NCBI GenBank assembly: GCA_002811645.1
Contig: PDIP01000020.1
Location: 112,305-176,304 of the forward strand
Source: Corallochytrium limacisporum
Lineage: Eukaryota; Opisthokonta
Direction of reading: 5' to 3'
Length of the DNA stretch: 64,000 nucleotides
The notes under the pieces are model-generated. The model was not told the origin of the DNA. It did no database searches and saw only the letters and a list, made by a program, of their open reading frames with translations. Of this stretch, positions 50,524 to 61,600 are shown piece by piece; within the stretch, counting starts at the first letter, position 1; every line of letters begins with the position of its first letter. A program made the translations under genes and the position numbers.

Positions 50524-52200
50524 CTACTCCTCTCGTGCAATCACCCGCTGAAAGTATTCAATGGTCATGCGCAAACCGTCGTCAACGCTAACCTCGGGTG
50601 CCCATCCGATCTCCTTTTTAGCCAGAGTGATATCCGGTCGACGTTTCATGGGATCGTCCTCGCTCTTTCCCAATTTCACAATCTTGGAATTACTCTTTGT
50701 CATTTCTTTGATCTTGTTTGCAAAGTCTTCGATGGTGTACTCATCCGGATTCCCCAAGTTCACAGGGAGGGTGTAGTCGCCGTTCATGAGCTTAATCAAA
50801 CCCGTCACAAGGTCACTAACGTACTGAAAGGAACGGGTGATCTTACCATCACCGTAAATCGTAATATCATGGTCTTGCAAAGCTTGCATGATGAAGTTGC
50901 TCACCACCCGACCGTCCTCTGGGAGCATGCGAGGACCAAATGTGTTAAAAATGCGCGCAATGCGGATATCGATGCCCTCCTGCTGCTGGTAGCTAATGCA
51001 CATGGTCTCAGCAACGCGCTTACCCTCATCATAACAGGCACGAGGTCCCAAAGTATTAACATGTCCCCAGTAATCTTCCTTTTGGGGATGAACTTGTGGA
51101 TCGCCGTAAACTTCAGAGGTTGATGCAAGTAAAACCTTTGCCTTTGTCCTCCTCGCCAACCCAAGCATATTCAGAGTGCCCATTACTGAGGTCTTGATGG
51201 TCTTGATCTTGTTATACTGGTAGTGTGGAGGGGAAGCAGGGCAAGCCAGGTGGTACACTTCATCTACCTCCAATAAAATGGGTTCAACCACGTCATGCGT
51301 AATTGCCTCAAAATTAGGATGAGATATCCAGTGCCTGATGTTTTCCCGACGTCCCGTGAAGTAGTTATCGATAACAATCACCTGGTGGCCCTGAAGCATG
51401 AGACGATCGACCAAGTGACTACCCACAAAACCCGCACCACCTGTGACCAAGATACGCTTGGCACTCAGACGAGTTTGGGTCTGAGGGTTCCCGAGAGCGG
51501 CTGGCAGCCACTCTGTTGCTGCCTTTGGGTTTGGGTTGTAAGACGAGAAATGATCATCATCGTCCGATGGCTGATGTCCGTCGGTTTTCGCAGACTCAAT
51601 GCTTTTGCTGACATCGGAGCGGAAAGTGTCCAGCTCTGTCTCCAATTCAGACCGAATATTCACCAGCGATCTCTCCAGGGCATCGACATCTACCATCCGA
51701 CCTCCAGATGCTGGCTCGTTGTCCGCAGGCATATACTTTTTTACAGTTTGCTCGACAATGCTTTGGACCTGTTCCCTAGTTAGACCCATTTTCTGCTGGT
51801 CTGGAGGCCGTTCTTGGTCGCCTGGCTGACCCAAGGTGAAGTCTGCATGCCTGTTGAGGAAATACAGTGTGGCGATAATGCCAAAAGCGATGAGAATAAA
51901 GTAGTTGAGGCTGAATGACCCGGTGCCTCTGCCGCCCATGTTTCCACTGATAGATATTTTGCCTCTGTGATTGTACAATGCCATAGGGTTTCCCTCGAAT
52001 ATCCTATATTCTAATGTTTGTCTTGAGGTACTACGATGACCTTGTACCAAACCCGCTTCCTTTACACTACCCTGCTGCTGACGGTTGGGTACCCCATCCG
52101 CACTCATGTAAACAGTGCCGGTGTTCACTGAAAAATAGCCCTTCAAGTCTATGCGAATTGATCCGCGGTCACGAAAAGTGCTACCCATTAACATGAACAT
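50524..52200 (-). CDS. UXS1: UDP-glucuronate decarboxylase / UDP-xylose synthase
   Basis: NAD-dependent decarboxylation of UDP-glucuronate to UDP-xylose. The first ATG is 52200, giving 558 residues; later ATGs at 51984 (MALYNHRG) or 52188 (MGSTF) are possible. An N-terminal tail precedes one membrane helix ([15 protein letters not shown], about 101-115), a type II Golgi topology usual in the family, then an acidic stem. The SDR core follows: GGAGFVGS (about 254-261), [21 protein letters not shown] (the family's UDP-sugar loop), STSEVYGDP with the catalytic Ser, and YDEGK (390-394, Tyr/Lys). The tail beyond 315 is diagnostic for decarboxylating members. Confidence 0.95.
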   Translation of the reverse strand: MFMLMGSTFRDRGSIRIDLKGYFSVNTGTVYMSADGVPNRQQQGSVKEAGLVQGHRSTSRQTLEYRIFEGNPMALYNHRGKISISGNMGGRGTGSFSLNYFILIAFGIIATLYFLNRHADFTLGQPGDQERPPDQQKMGLTREQVQSIVEQTVKKYMPADNEPASGGRMVDVDALERSLVNIRSELETELDTFRSDVSKSIESAKTDGHQPSDDDDHFSSYNPNPKAATEWLPAALGNPQTQTRLSAKRILVTGGAGFVGSHLVDRLMLQGHQVIVIDNYFTGRRENIRHWISHPNFEAITHDVVEPILLEVDEVYHLACPASPPHYQYNKIKTIKTSVMGTLNMLGLARRTKAKVLLASTSEVYGDPQVHPQKEDYWGHVNTLGPRACYDEGKRVAETMCISYQQQEGIDIRIARIFNTFGPRMLPEDGRVVSNFIMQALQDHDITIYGDGKITRSFQYVSDLVTGLIKLMNGDYTLPVNLGNPDEYTIEDFANKIKEMTKSNSKIVKLGKSEDDPMKRRPDITLAKKEIGWAPEVSVDDGLRMTIEYFQRVIAREE

Positions 52201-53194
52201 CAAAGGCCTGGTGCTGCATCACACAAGTGTTCCCTGAACGAATACGGCTGCTTTCGGAATGTGTGAATGGTGCAAATGTGCAGAAAAAAAATTCTCCTGG
52301 GTCATTGGTATGTCTGCCTGTTACTCCCAGGTCAGAGAAAAGGATACATGCGGACACTAACGTCGCAATGGCGTCCATAGAAAATATAGCTCCTTTCAGT
52401 GAAGGCGAGGAGAGGAACGTGAGTGGGCCGCAGAGGTAGGCAACTGGGTCAAAACCCAGGCTGGCAGTTGGAGATTAGCTGACCGAAGCTGAAACTAAGC
52501 CATTGCAGAGGGTTTTGGTAAGGATTGGCAAGGGGAGCTCAGCGAGCCTGACACACAGGCCAAACCTGTCAAATTTGGAAAGTGATAACATGCGTGAACA
52601 ACTTACGGTTTCCCCTCTCCCCTTCCCCCCCAGGGGGAGGGGGGATGCGGGTGTAGTGTTCATAGAAAACTGGAGTACCACTTTAGATTTTCATCCCTGA
52701 TGGCGAGGCTTTAATGGGTGCCCAAAAAAGAGCATCGAAGTAATATACATGGGGCAGAGGGCAGCCGAGCACGTAGAGTGTGGGCAGCTGCTGTGGTCTC
52801 AGTCCAGTTTATAGTTAGGGGCCTTTTTTTACCACGGTGTTCCTGTCTTCCCATTTGTGCACGGGAACTGCCTCGAGCAAATGAAGGTTTCAGTGCTGAA
52901 TATGTGAAACTACACGGGTCAGTGACCCGCCGAGCAGGGGGGCCTGAGGCACGGAGCGCGCCAAAATACTGAATGAGCTGGAGAACTGCTGGACAGACTG
53001 TGCCGATTTGCAAAATTGGGGGCGGGGCGTTGTTGGGAACGTTTGGACCACTGTGCAATCCATCTGGGAGGTGAGCAGAGTATTTCAAATACGTTCGTGG
53101 CACTTATCCTGTCTGACAGACCAAACCAGAGTTCGTGACCCGATAGAGAAGTGATCTATACCGAGAGCTCAGGAACTAAATTTAAGCCCCGACT
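52201..53194. promoter_or_regulatory. Divergent spacer UXS / Cep57-like gene
   Basis: 994 bp holding a C/G palindromic block at about 52615-52648 (CCCCTCTCCCCTTCC then GGGGGAGGGGGG). No gene is supported. Both promoters are presumably here. Confidence 0.45.
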
Positions 53195-54848
53195 ATGGCG
53201 ACTCCAAGCCAGTCCTCGTTTTTGGACGAGTCCGACTTCCGTCTAGGGATATCGGGAATCGAAGACAGTCGGAATGTCTCATTCATGGACATGAAGCCCA
53301 CAGTATCTTCTTCATTCGCCAAGCCAGTTGGGTCTTCATCAGCTGCTCTTCTTGCTCTGAAGACGCAGTCGGAAGTCCCGAAGTCAGCAGCCAAGGGAGT
53401 TGACCGGAGTTTCTATGGGATCGCAACCAGCAACACACCTCCGGGCCGACCGATTTCACCAGATCATGTTGTTCGCCATAGCAGCTCGAAGGCTGTAGTA
53501 GGTGCTCTTAAGGCTCTTCAAGACAAGATTACAAAGCTTGAGGAAGAGCGGGCTGTGGCGCAAGAAAAATTCGCCCAATTGCAGGCAGAGACGGATCGGT
53601 ACAGGGAAGAGCTGGTGTCGTCACCGAAGCGGCGTCCCGAGGCCCGGGACAGTGTGCAGCTAGAGGTAGACCGCATTAAGCAACAGCATTTTGGACATAA
53701 GGAAGTAGCGGGACCATTTTTGGACCCGGAGCCAGTCATCCGGGACCTGCGCGACCAAAGCAAGAAACTTGAAAAAGCGCTTGCCGACACGGATCACCGC
53801 CTTAGAGAACTGGAGGCCACCGCTGTGCGGTCGCGATCAACCAGTCCCATGCCTGATCGTCGTAGCACAAGCCCGGCGCCGCGAAGCGTACACCGGAGAG
53901 ATCATGGTGAGGTACCCATTACGTACACAAAACTCCCAACAACACGCAACCAAGACGCATTCCAACACAATGACTCGGATGATACCGGTGTGTTGGATCA
54001 CGGCGTCAACACTGATCGGTACGAGACAAGCGATGTCGACTTTAAGTATGAACCGAACGTGCGTCGCTTTGAGGAAATGCTCCAGCGCATGAAAGTGCTG
54101 AATGCAACCCTTGATAGCGAATTGGATCGGCCCAAGCCAGGGAGGCGGGGACCCAACTACAAACGAATCTATGAACTTGCTGAGCCGAAATACAGGCGGA
54201 GTGAGCACCACGGAGGTGACTTGAAGATTCGGGCACCGTTTGTGGTGGGAAAGTCCACGACACAGTCACACAATGTGGCAGTCCAGGCCCAGCAGATTTT
54301 GGCCTATGTGAAGAAACACGGAGCTGTGCTGAACAAAGCATACGCCATGCACGGCGATCAGGTGGATAGCACAAACATCTTGTCCCCTCGCACAGAGGCA
54401 AGGATTCAGACGGCATTGCGTCTAGCAGAAGATGAATTCGGGGCACTGACGGCGTAGGTATGAAAATCACGTACGGATATGGGGTCTAGTTAAAAGAGCG
54501 GTCTTACTAACTCATTTGTTACTTCCTTTATACGCTACTATTTACAGTGAATATCAAGCTACACTAGAACAACTTCAGCGAGGTCAGCTTGACGGTCAGA
54601 GCGGGGCTCGCCAGCTAAGGCTGTTGATCGACAAGTTGGACACCAAATCTGAGGCCATTACAGCGCTCAAAACACTACTCAGGCGGTCAAGGCGTGCCAA
54701 AGAGGCTTGCATCGCAAATATGATATTGGAACCCGAACAGAGAAGGCCTAAATCAAGCCCCACTCGCGATATCCCTGCCAATGCAAGGGGTGTTGAATTA
54801 CTACATGGACTCCGTCAGATTCAGCGTTCTCTGAACATATCCCAATAA
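53195..54848 (+). CDS. CEP57: Cep57-like centrosomal/spindle-pole protein (two exons)
   Basis: Predicted centrosome or microtubule-organising-centre protein. I join exon 1 (53195-54453) to exon 2 (54548-54848), giving 519 residues. Exon 1 has an N-terminal Ser-rich tail, then SSKAVVGALKALQDKITKLEEERA, the start of the Cep57 centrosome-localisation coiled coil, and further coiled coil. Its open frame meets a TAG at 54455. Splicing out 54454-54547 joins ...GALTA directly to EYQATLEQLQRG, so the downstream frame continues the helical C-terminal microtubule-binding region (EFGALTAEYQATL). The joined segment resembles the Cep57 EFGxxxxEHQ signature, which supports the intron. Stop codon TAA overlaps an AATAAA (54844-54849). 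Family call is good, orthology likely. Confidence 0.82.
54454..54547 (+). other. Spliceosomal intron in the Cep57-like gene
   Basis: A 94-bp intron: donor GTAGGT (54454), perfect branch-point TACTAAC (54505-54511), a pyrimidine-rich stretch and acceptor TTTACAG (54541-54547). Removing it keeps the frame and restores a Cep57 motif. It is the only intron I could support in the window. Confidence 0.9.
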
Positions 54849-54871
54849 ATTGTTGATCTTAACCATCTCAT

Positions 54872-55564
54872 CTAGCGACGGCGGGTGGCAGCGAGATTTG
54901 GATGCGCAAAAGAGGCGTAGTGCTGATTGTGACACAGACTTTGACAATCCATTTTGTCTGTGAACATAATGCCATTCAGATGATCCATCTCATGTTGCGC
55001 TATAATTGATGCTAATCCGTGCAACTCTTTCCTGTATTCCTGACCTTTCTCATCAAGCGCCTTCAATTCAATTGATGCGTGTCTTTCTATCTCCGCGGTG
55101 AAGTTCTGGAATGAGAGACACCCCTCCCTGATTCTGATCCGCTTGGCACCCAACTGCTTTATGCTCGGGTTGATAGCAACTGTGTCCGGCAAGGGGTCAA
55201 AATAGGTTTCTGGCATCCGTTCTCGATACTTTGGTGCAACATTGTCTGACAATTTTTGTGATATTCCAATGACAAACATGCGTTCCGGATATCCCAGCTG
55301 ATTCGCAGAGACGCCCACCGCTCCGTACGCATGCATGGTCTTCTTCATTCGAGAGATCACCTTCTGATGGTATGCTGAGCTAATAAACCTAGGGTCCACC
55401 TCACTACAAACTTTTCTCAGGATTGGACTCCCCAGCTTCTCCGCAGCAGGTACCAAGGCAGTTTTGAAGAAGAGCTTAAAGTAGTTGAAATATGATCCCG
55501 CTTGTAATGAGAAAGACATTTTGTCTATGTGATCTGTGGCTATCAGTTCTATGTGAGTAGACAT
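54872..55564 (-). CDS. PDF: Peptide deformylase (organellar)
   Basis: Metalloenzyme that removes the N-formyl group from nascent mitochondrial proteins. The 230-residue product contains all three signature motifs: GAVGVSANQ (81-89), EGCLS (147-151) and HEMDH (191-195), giving the Cys149, His191 and His195 metal ligands and Glu192. The N terminus, including a second ATG (Met16, MSFSLQAGSYF), is hydrophobic and aromatic rather than Arg-rich, so a classical presequence is not evident. The central insertion between motifs 1 and 2 includes an eukaryote-style PETYFDPLP segment. It is convergent with the Cep57-like gene; only 23 bp separate the stop codons. Confidence 0.94.
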   Translation of the reverse strand: MSTHIELIATDHIDKMSFSLQAGSYFNYFKLFFKTALVPAAEKLGSPILRKVCSEVDPRFISSAYHQKVISRMKKTMHAYGAVGVSANQLGYPERMFVIGISQKLSDNVAPKYRERMPETYFDPLPDTVAINPSIKQLGAKRIRIREGCLSFQNFTAEIERHASIELKALDEKGQEYRKELHGLASIIAQHEMDHLNGIMFTDKMDCQSLCHNQHYASFAHPNLAATRRR

Positions 55565-58500
55565 AAGCAGCTAAACAATTTTGTGAAACGGCTTTCCGAG
55601 TAGCAAGAAGTAGCTTGCGCGTCCGCATGTCTGCGCCATATCTCACAGTACATGGAATGCATCACCTATCGACCCTGCCCGACCCACCCACACGCGGATC
55701 CACGAGGAAATTGGACTCCCAATTTCCTGAGTTTGCTCGAAAAACGGTGCACTATGTCCTGGTTGGCATTTCGACTTCCCTTCCTCTGCGGGAGGACCGT
55801 TGCGCTCACCACGACACACTCCCCTTCCCCCTCCCCTCCCTCCAGCGGGGGAGGCCTTAAACCTGCGGGGGCATATGCGCATGATCTCGGGCCCTGTCTG
55901 GGAAAGAGAGAGAGAGTAGATAGATCTGTGAGTTGTTCGTAAACTTCAAAGTGGGAAGGCGTGCGCAAGACGGCGCTGTGATCTATGCAGACTTGCCGCA
56001 AACAACCTTGAACGAACTCTTTTCGAAGCCTACGGATGACAAGTGTCTCAACATAACCGTCTGCTGGACATGATGCACGAAACATCCAAAGGCCGAAAGC
56101 CACGTAGATTTATTCTTGTCGCTGCCTGGTTTTCTTTTGAAGCAGGGCTCCGTGCGGACCGAAAACCCGCTTTCTGGAATCAAATGAGGACGGGTTTCGC
56201 GGCTGACTGTCCTGCCTCGTATTTTGCAAATCTGGGGGCCTGTCTCGGCCCAAATGTTCCTGCTACTCTCGCCAACGGATACAGCGAAGAGACGAAATGG
56301 AAACAGAAAACAGTCCCAAAGTGGAACAGTAGATTCAAGAAAACCGAGAGTTTGTGCCACCGGCCGCAGATCAATGAACGTTTCATAGTAGCATCGGATC
56401 CATCCCGCGTCTATCCTTTTCATCAGCTGTCCATGAACTGCGTAAAGCAAATCCTTGTCGGCCAAAAAAAAAAAGAAAAAGGAAAAGAACACCCGAGGGC
56501 GCTCTGAGGGGGGGGGCCGGTCTCTTAGAGTCCATAATTGTTACCGTTATAATCAAGCACGTCTCGTGATTAACAGTGTAATATTCTCCCCCCCCCCTGT
56601 GCCGAGGATCGTTCCCTTTGAAGGGGGTTGTGTGTACAACGGTCCCTTCAGGTATTTGACCCCTCAGCAATCAATCCGGTGGTGACGTCCCCCACCCCCC
56701 CCAAGTTCCTTGCGGCCATTGAATTCTTTCAGTAGTCAACGGACTTCCACCATTCCGCTCTTGTGGAACCCATATGTGCCGAGGGGTGTCGTACCCGCTG
56801 ACTTGGTACGTCGGTTGTTTCGGTTCGATCAACGCCTAAACATTCGCAATCTTAAACGTGCTCCGGAATCAAAAAATGCGGAGGTCCTCTTCCTTTGTTT
56901 TCTGGTCGTATCGGTTGCACCAATCTCAAGAGGCAGTCTAGGGAGGGAGTGTGGCAATGGCTGGAGAGTGGTCATGTGGGCGGGCACAGTGGCTATATTC
57001 GGTGTTGCATGAGCCGAATTTGGGTCGTGACCACTGCGAATTGTATTTTCATAGTGAATGGATTGCTTTGCCGCACCAAGATCGCCGACCCGCAGGACTT
57101 CGATGGCGACGCACTCCATTTCGTAGCCCAGGGCACTATGAAAAAGTTGTCATACTCACGGAACGCACGCCGTGCCTTTTTTGGCCTACCGACGGATTTC
57201 TACCACACTGTGAAAATACTAAAGTGAAATCACATATCAAGCACAGTTTTTCAGTGCATTTATTACTAAAACTTCTTAACGGAGCACAGGACCCCCCTCT
57301 CCCAGGGGGGGAGGGAAGGAAGCGCATGCTTCTATAACACGCCAAATGGAACTCTGTGGAAGACGACAATGCCGAAACCATTTTGTGAGCAATACGAAAC
57401 CACCTCGCCATAGATAACCCATATATTCAGTATATGTACCAGTGGTGTATCATCCCAAACGAGTCTTGAGGTGCACATACCATGTGACGCCGGACCAACA
57501 CCAGACGCAGAGGTTAGCCACCGTTCCCCCTCCCCTCCCCCCCCCCCAAGCGCAGAACAAAGCGCTTGAAGTGTAATACCTCGTTCCCGAACCAATCCCA
57601 CTGCGTTGCCTTCATCAGTACAGTCGGTGGGTGGGGTTCACCTGATTTCTACCAACCAAAATGGAGATACCCCTGCACCTAAGGTAACCGACGACAACCG
57701 TGTTGAATACGCAGTGGACAAGGTTCGGTGCGCCAAGCAATATTATTGGCAATCGGCTTGATACACTCAGTGGTATCCATCACCTTTTTCGAACAGGGAT
57801 GCTCTCCTTCAGAGCTACCCTGCAGTTCGATTGTTATGCTGGGGAGATCCTTAGGGGTTGGGACAGTTTGCAATCGTGAACAGAGCTCAGCCTGCTTTTG
57901 AAATACGCTGGCTTCCGCAATTCTCCTGCCCACTGTCCGAGCGGCGCCAGGTTGGGGAGGAGAATAAGTGAGAGAGATATTGGGTAGCGAGTCTATTGGC
58001 TTTTCCCGCGTCTGTGGTGGCTTTTCTTCGTTTTGATGATTTCGTGGCCGCTCCGCCGCCAAATTTCTCGTCTTTCTTCTCATCCACCTCCCTGTTTCTC
58101 CTTATAGGACATTTTCCATATTCTGGCCATCTTCCTATCTTTCCCCTTCGTCTCTGGCGCGCTCGTCTGCCACTCTCCCCTTCCCTTTCTTTTTGAGTCC
58201 TGGAATGAGAATTCTGCTTCCTACCACCGCTACTTTCGGTTGTTAACGGACTGCATTTATTTCGTCAAAGAAGACCAATGCGACGCCATTCTTTGAATAT
58301 GGATCCATCAGGTGGTTAATGGCACGGGAGGAGGTGGATGGAAACTGGTATAGGGGCTGAGGCCGTCCTTTGCCAGCGCGGACTTTGCTGCAATTGTTTT
58401 CACCACCGTTGTTTGCGCAGAAGCGCGCAGCACTCTTTGACCTACCAGTGAGTGGTCTTTTCAACCCGTACAGGGTGACTGAATCAGACAAGTGATCAGG

Positions 58501-58687
58501 TACGTCGAGGAACACTTCGAAATAAGACATCTTCTGAGGACTGGTCAGGTTGGATGTGACATGCAGGGCGACTCCAAGGTGACACTGAGTTTATGCTTCG
58601 GAAGTAAATTTGTAGAGATGAGGGCAAAATAGAACGTCTAAGTCGATCATCAGGATGCTCTGATATGCAACACAACTGAAACTCAGG
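55565..58687. other. 3.1-kb divergent spacer with G/C palindromes
   Basis: The longest spacer in the window, between the PDF and transferrin-like gene starts. It carries C/G near-palindromes at about 55821-55853 and 57293-57317, C-tracts at about 56586-56598 and 57525-57549, and an A-tract at 56463-56472. A 134-codon ATG frame on the minus strand (57679-58083; basic N terminus) is possible but unsupported. No RNA gene is recognised. Confidence 0.5.
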
Positions 58688-61600
58688 ATGCGGTTGGCAA
58701 TAGTTCTTGCAACGGCGCCCTTGGTGGTATTCGGCCAAGAGTTTACGATTCAAATTGACAGAAGTAAAACAGGTCCGACAGAGGATTTTGAAAATGACTG
58801 TATCACCGAAAAGGGAGTCACATGTACCTTCATTGACGGAGGTAGCAATAGCTTCTCCGTAGCGCCCAGTGCAGATATCGTTGAGGTGGACTTCTTCGAC
58901 GGTTGGCTATACTCAACGGCAGGTTCCTATGAGTTGTTGTCCGTTTCATATAACTTCGACCGCGCGTTGAACAGCAAGTATGTAGTTGTCGTTCCTGCCG
59001 ACAGCGAGTTTCAGAGCATGCGGGACTTATACAGGAGCAAAGTGTGCATGGACAGTCAGGGATCAATGAATGGGCTGCGGGCAATGGCCTGGGCAAGCGA
59101 GAATCCTGCCTCGTCTTCTTGGTTGAAGAGTACGGACTCGGGAGGTTCCCTGCTTAGTTGTGAGACCAGCATTCGACGAAATGCAGAAGAATTCTTCAGT
59201 ACGGGCTGCTCACCATATAGACCTGGACTGGCGCCAGGTTTTTGTGACACATGCGCGGGAGACTGCTCCATCGAAGAAGCATTCAATGGAGACCCAGCCA
59301 CAGGTCCGTTGAGGGGTATGTTCAGCGGTATGTGTGATGTGGCGTTCGTTGACACGGGAGTTATCCAGTCATCATGTCAAGCAGACAACAGCAGGCCATG
59401 GTGTGAAGGTCAGCAAGGATATCGTGAGCTTGCAAATTTGGGCAGCTCGACGGGTCGAGCTATCATGATAAGAACTGACCGAGTACAGGATGCAACTGGC
59501 GCTTTGAAAATTCTTGACCTCATGATGTATGCCAAGCATGAAAAAATTCGGACCGCATTCAATATGCAAACCTTTGAAGTCTTCTCCGACAAATCGAGGA
59601 CCCGCCTGTGGACCCAGCAATGGAGGGACCTAAGCCAAGTACCGGAGATGCAAAGATTGGAACATTGCATTCACACGATTGATGCCACACCAGACATTTC
59701 TATTTTAAGATGTGTTGACCGCACAGGAGTAACTGCCTGTGCGATGAATGGCGCCCGTGATCCTCAAATTTTGAGAGTCGGCGTACCAAGTCATGGCTAC
59801 ACCATTATCAACAACACAGACGACTACATGGAGGAAGTACTGAATCGTATAGATTCTCTGCAGCTCTGGGAAGGAGGCATAGTTGACGATCTTCTGGACG
59901 GCCGCTTGGATTTTATTTCTGTCTCGCCTTTGAGTGCTGCCGTCTACACCGATTTGCATCCTTCGTTGCAAATGTATGCTGCCACTAAGCCCACAGAACT
60001 TGTCATGGCCGCTCGCGACGATCTTATGGTGAACACCTTAGAGGACCTGAGAGGACTAAACATTTGCACTGGGTCGGTCTTGGACATTTTCGGCATCACA
60101 GGTCTCTTTGCTCACCTGACTGCCGGTCAAAGACCTCAGAGTCCGACATATCTGAGCTCAAAGTCTCCACTGGGATGTGAAAGCCCCCTTGTCGACACCA
60201 TTAGAATGTTCTTTGGTAATGTAGTAGGGGGATCGGACGCAATTGATGGTTTGAGATTTTGCGGATCCGAAGAAACGGAAGGATGGTGTCAAGGTACCAG
60301 CCCCAACTACGCCAGAATGCTCAAGAGTTTGAGCGATGATAATGACACTGCTTGCGATGCAGTCTTCATGCCAAACGCCACATTTCTCCACCACTGTGAT
60401 GAGTATGTCGATCCTTTAAACCCGAATGAGGAACCGGTGTACTGTAGCACAGCACATGAGCTGACTCGGACTGTTTTGGATCGGTCATTGATACAACGCA
60501 TGGCTTCGCATGTTTTGGTTGGCCAAGCGACCGCCAGCGGATACGCAGACTTCGCAGAATTTGTCCGCGATACTCGTGATTTACCGGATGCGCCGTTCTT
60601 CTTGCAAAGACGATCAGGATTCCAGATTACTGAACAGGGTTTCGAGGAGGCAAGCATTAAGTCCAATTTAAAGTTCTCATTCTTGTCGAGTGTGCCACCT
60701 CTGAGTACAATTGTGGGTTGCATTGACTCGAATTCGGATGAGTGTAAGGAATTGAGGGCGACGTTGCAAACTGAATGCGTGGAAGACTACGTTCCGCCCA
60801 CCCTACGTGTCGGACTGGCGGGTATTGCTGCTGACAACATTGAAAGCTTTGAGCAATATTTCCGTGCCTTTGAAGCAAGTCATCCCGATGAGCGAGTCGT
60901 GGCCCTCTTTACCAATTCCTACAGATATCTGAACACGGACGTGGACATTTTGTTCTTGGATCCCGTGCAGGCATTCTTTGCTTGGAAACTTCATGGTCAT
61001 CTCCTGCTGGCCAGGGATGTTGGACAAGGCGCAGTAAGCCACTCTGTAGCTTACAAGCGCAAGAGTAGTGTGTACCAACGATTTAGTGACTTCCGGGGAG
61101 CTCGAATCTGCAGTGGTGAATTTCTGTCGTTGTACGGAGTGTTTGTTCCGGTGTCGTGGGCAATTCAGAACTTTGAAAACAGTAGTTTCATAAGCAGCCC
61201 AATCTCTTCCCCACTGACATCGTGCGTATCACCTTTGGCTGATGCTCTGGAGGCATTTTTCAGTGATGTCTGCGCCCCACCTGCTGGCTTGGGTGAGGTA
61301 GGCCTCTGTACTGCCTGTGATCCGGACACACCCTGCGATCGCTCCAATCGATACGCAGGCGAAGAAGGAGCACTGCTTGGATTATCGGAGGGTGCTTGTG
61401 ACGTTGCTTTCGTCCGTGCTGATCTCAAGGCTCGAGTCTGCGAAGGTGACACACAGTCCGTACCACAGTGGTGTACTGATGACAATATTGTCGCGATTGA
61501 CAACATTGGCGATGGCGATGGACAGGGATTTGGTAGAACAGAGCCCCTGTTTTCGATGCTTTCACGATTATTCACTGGTCAAATTGACTATGCCAAAGAC

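Noticed and set aside
54516-54848. Small separate gene after the Cep57-like frame
   Set aside because: It starts at TTG; splice signals show that it is exon 2 of the Cep57-like gene.
57679-58083. 134-codon minus frame with an ATG and basic N terminus
   Set aside because: Possible small gene, but no homology or context; composition is not distinctive.
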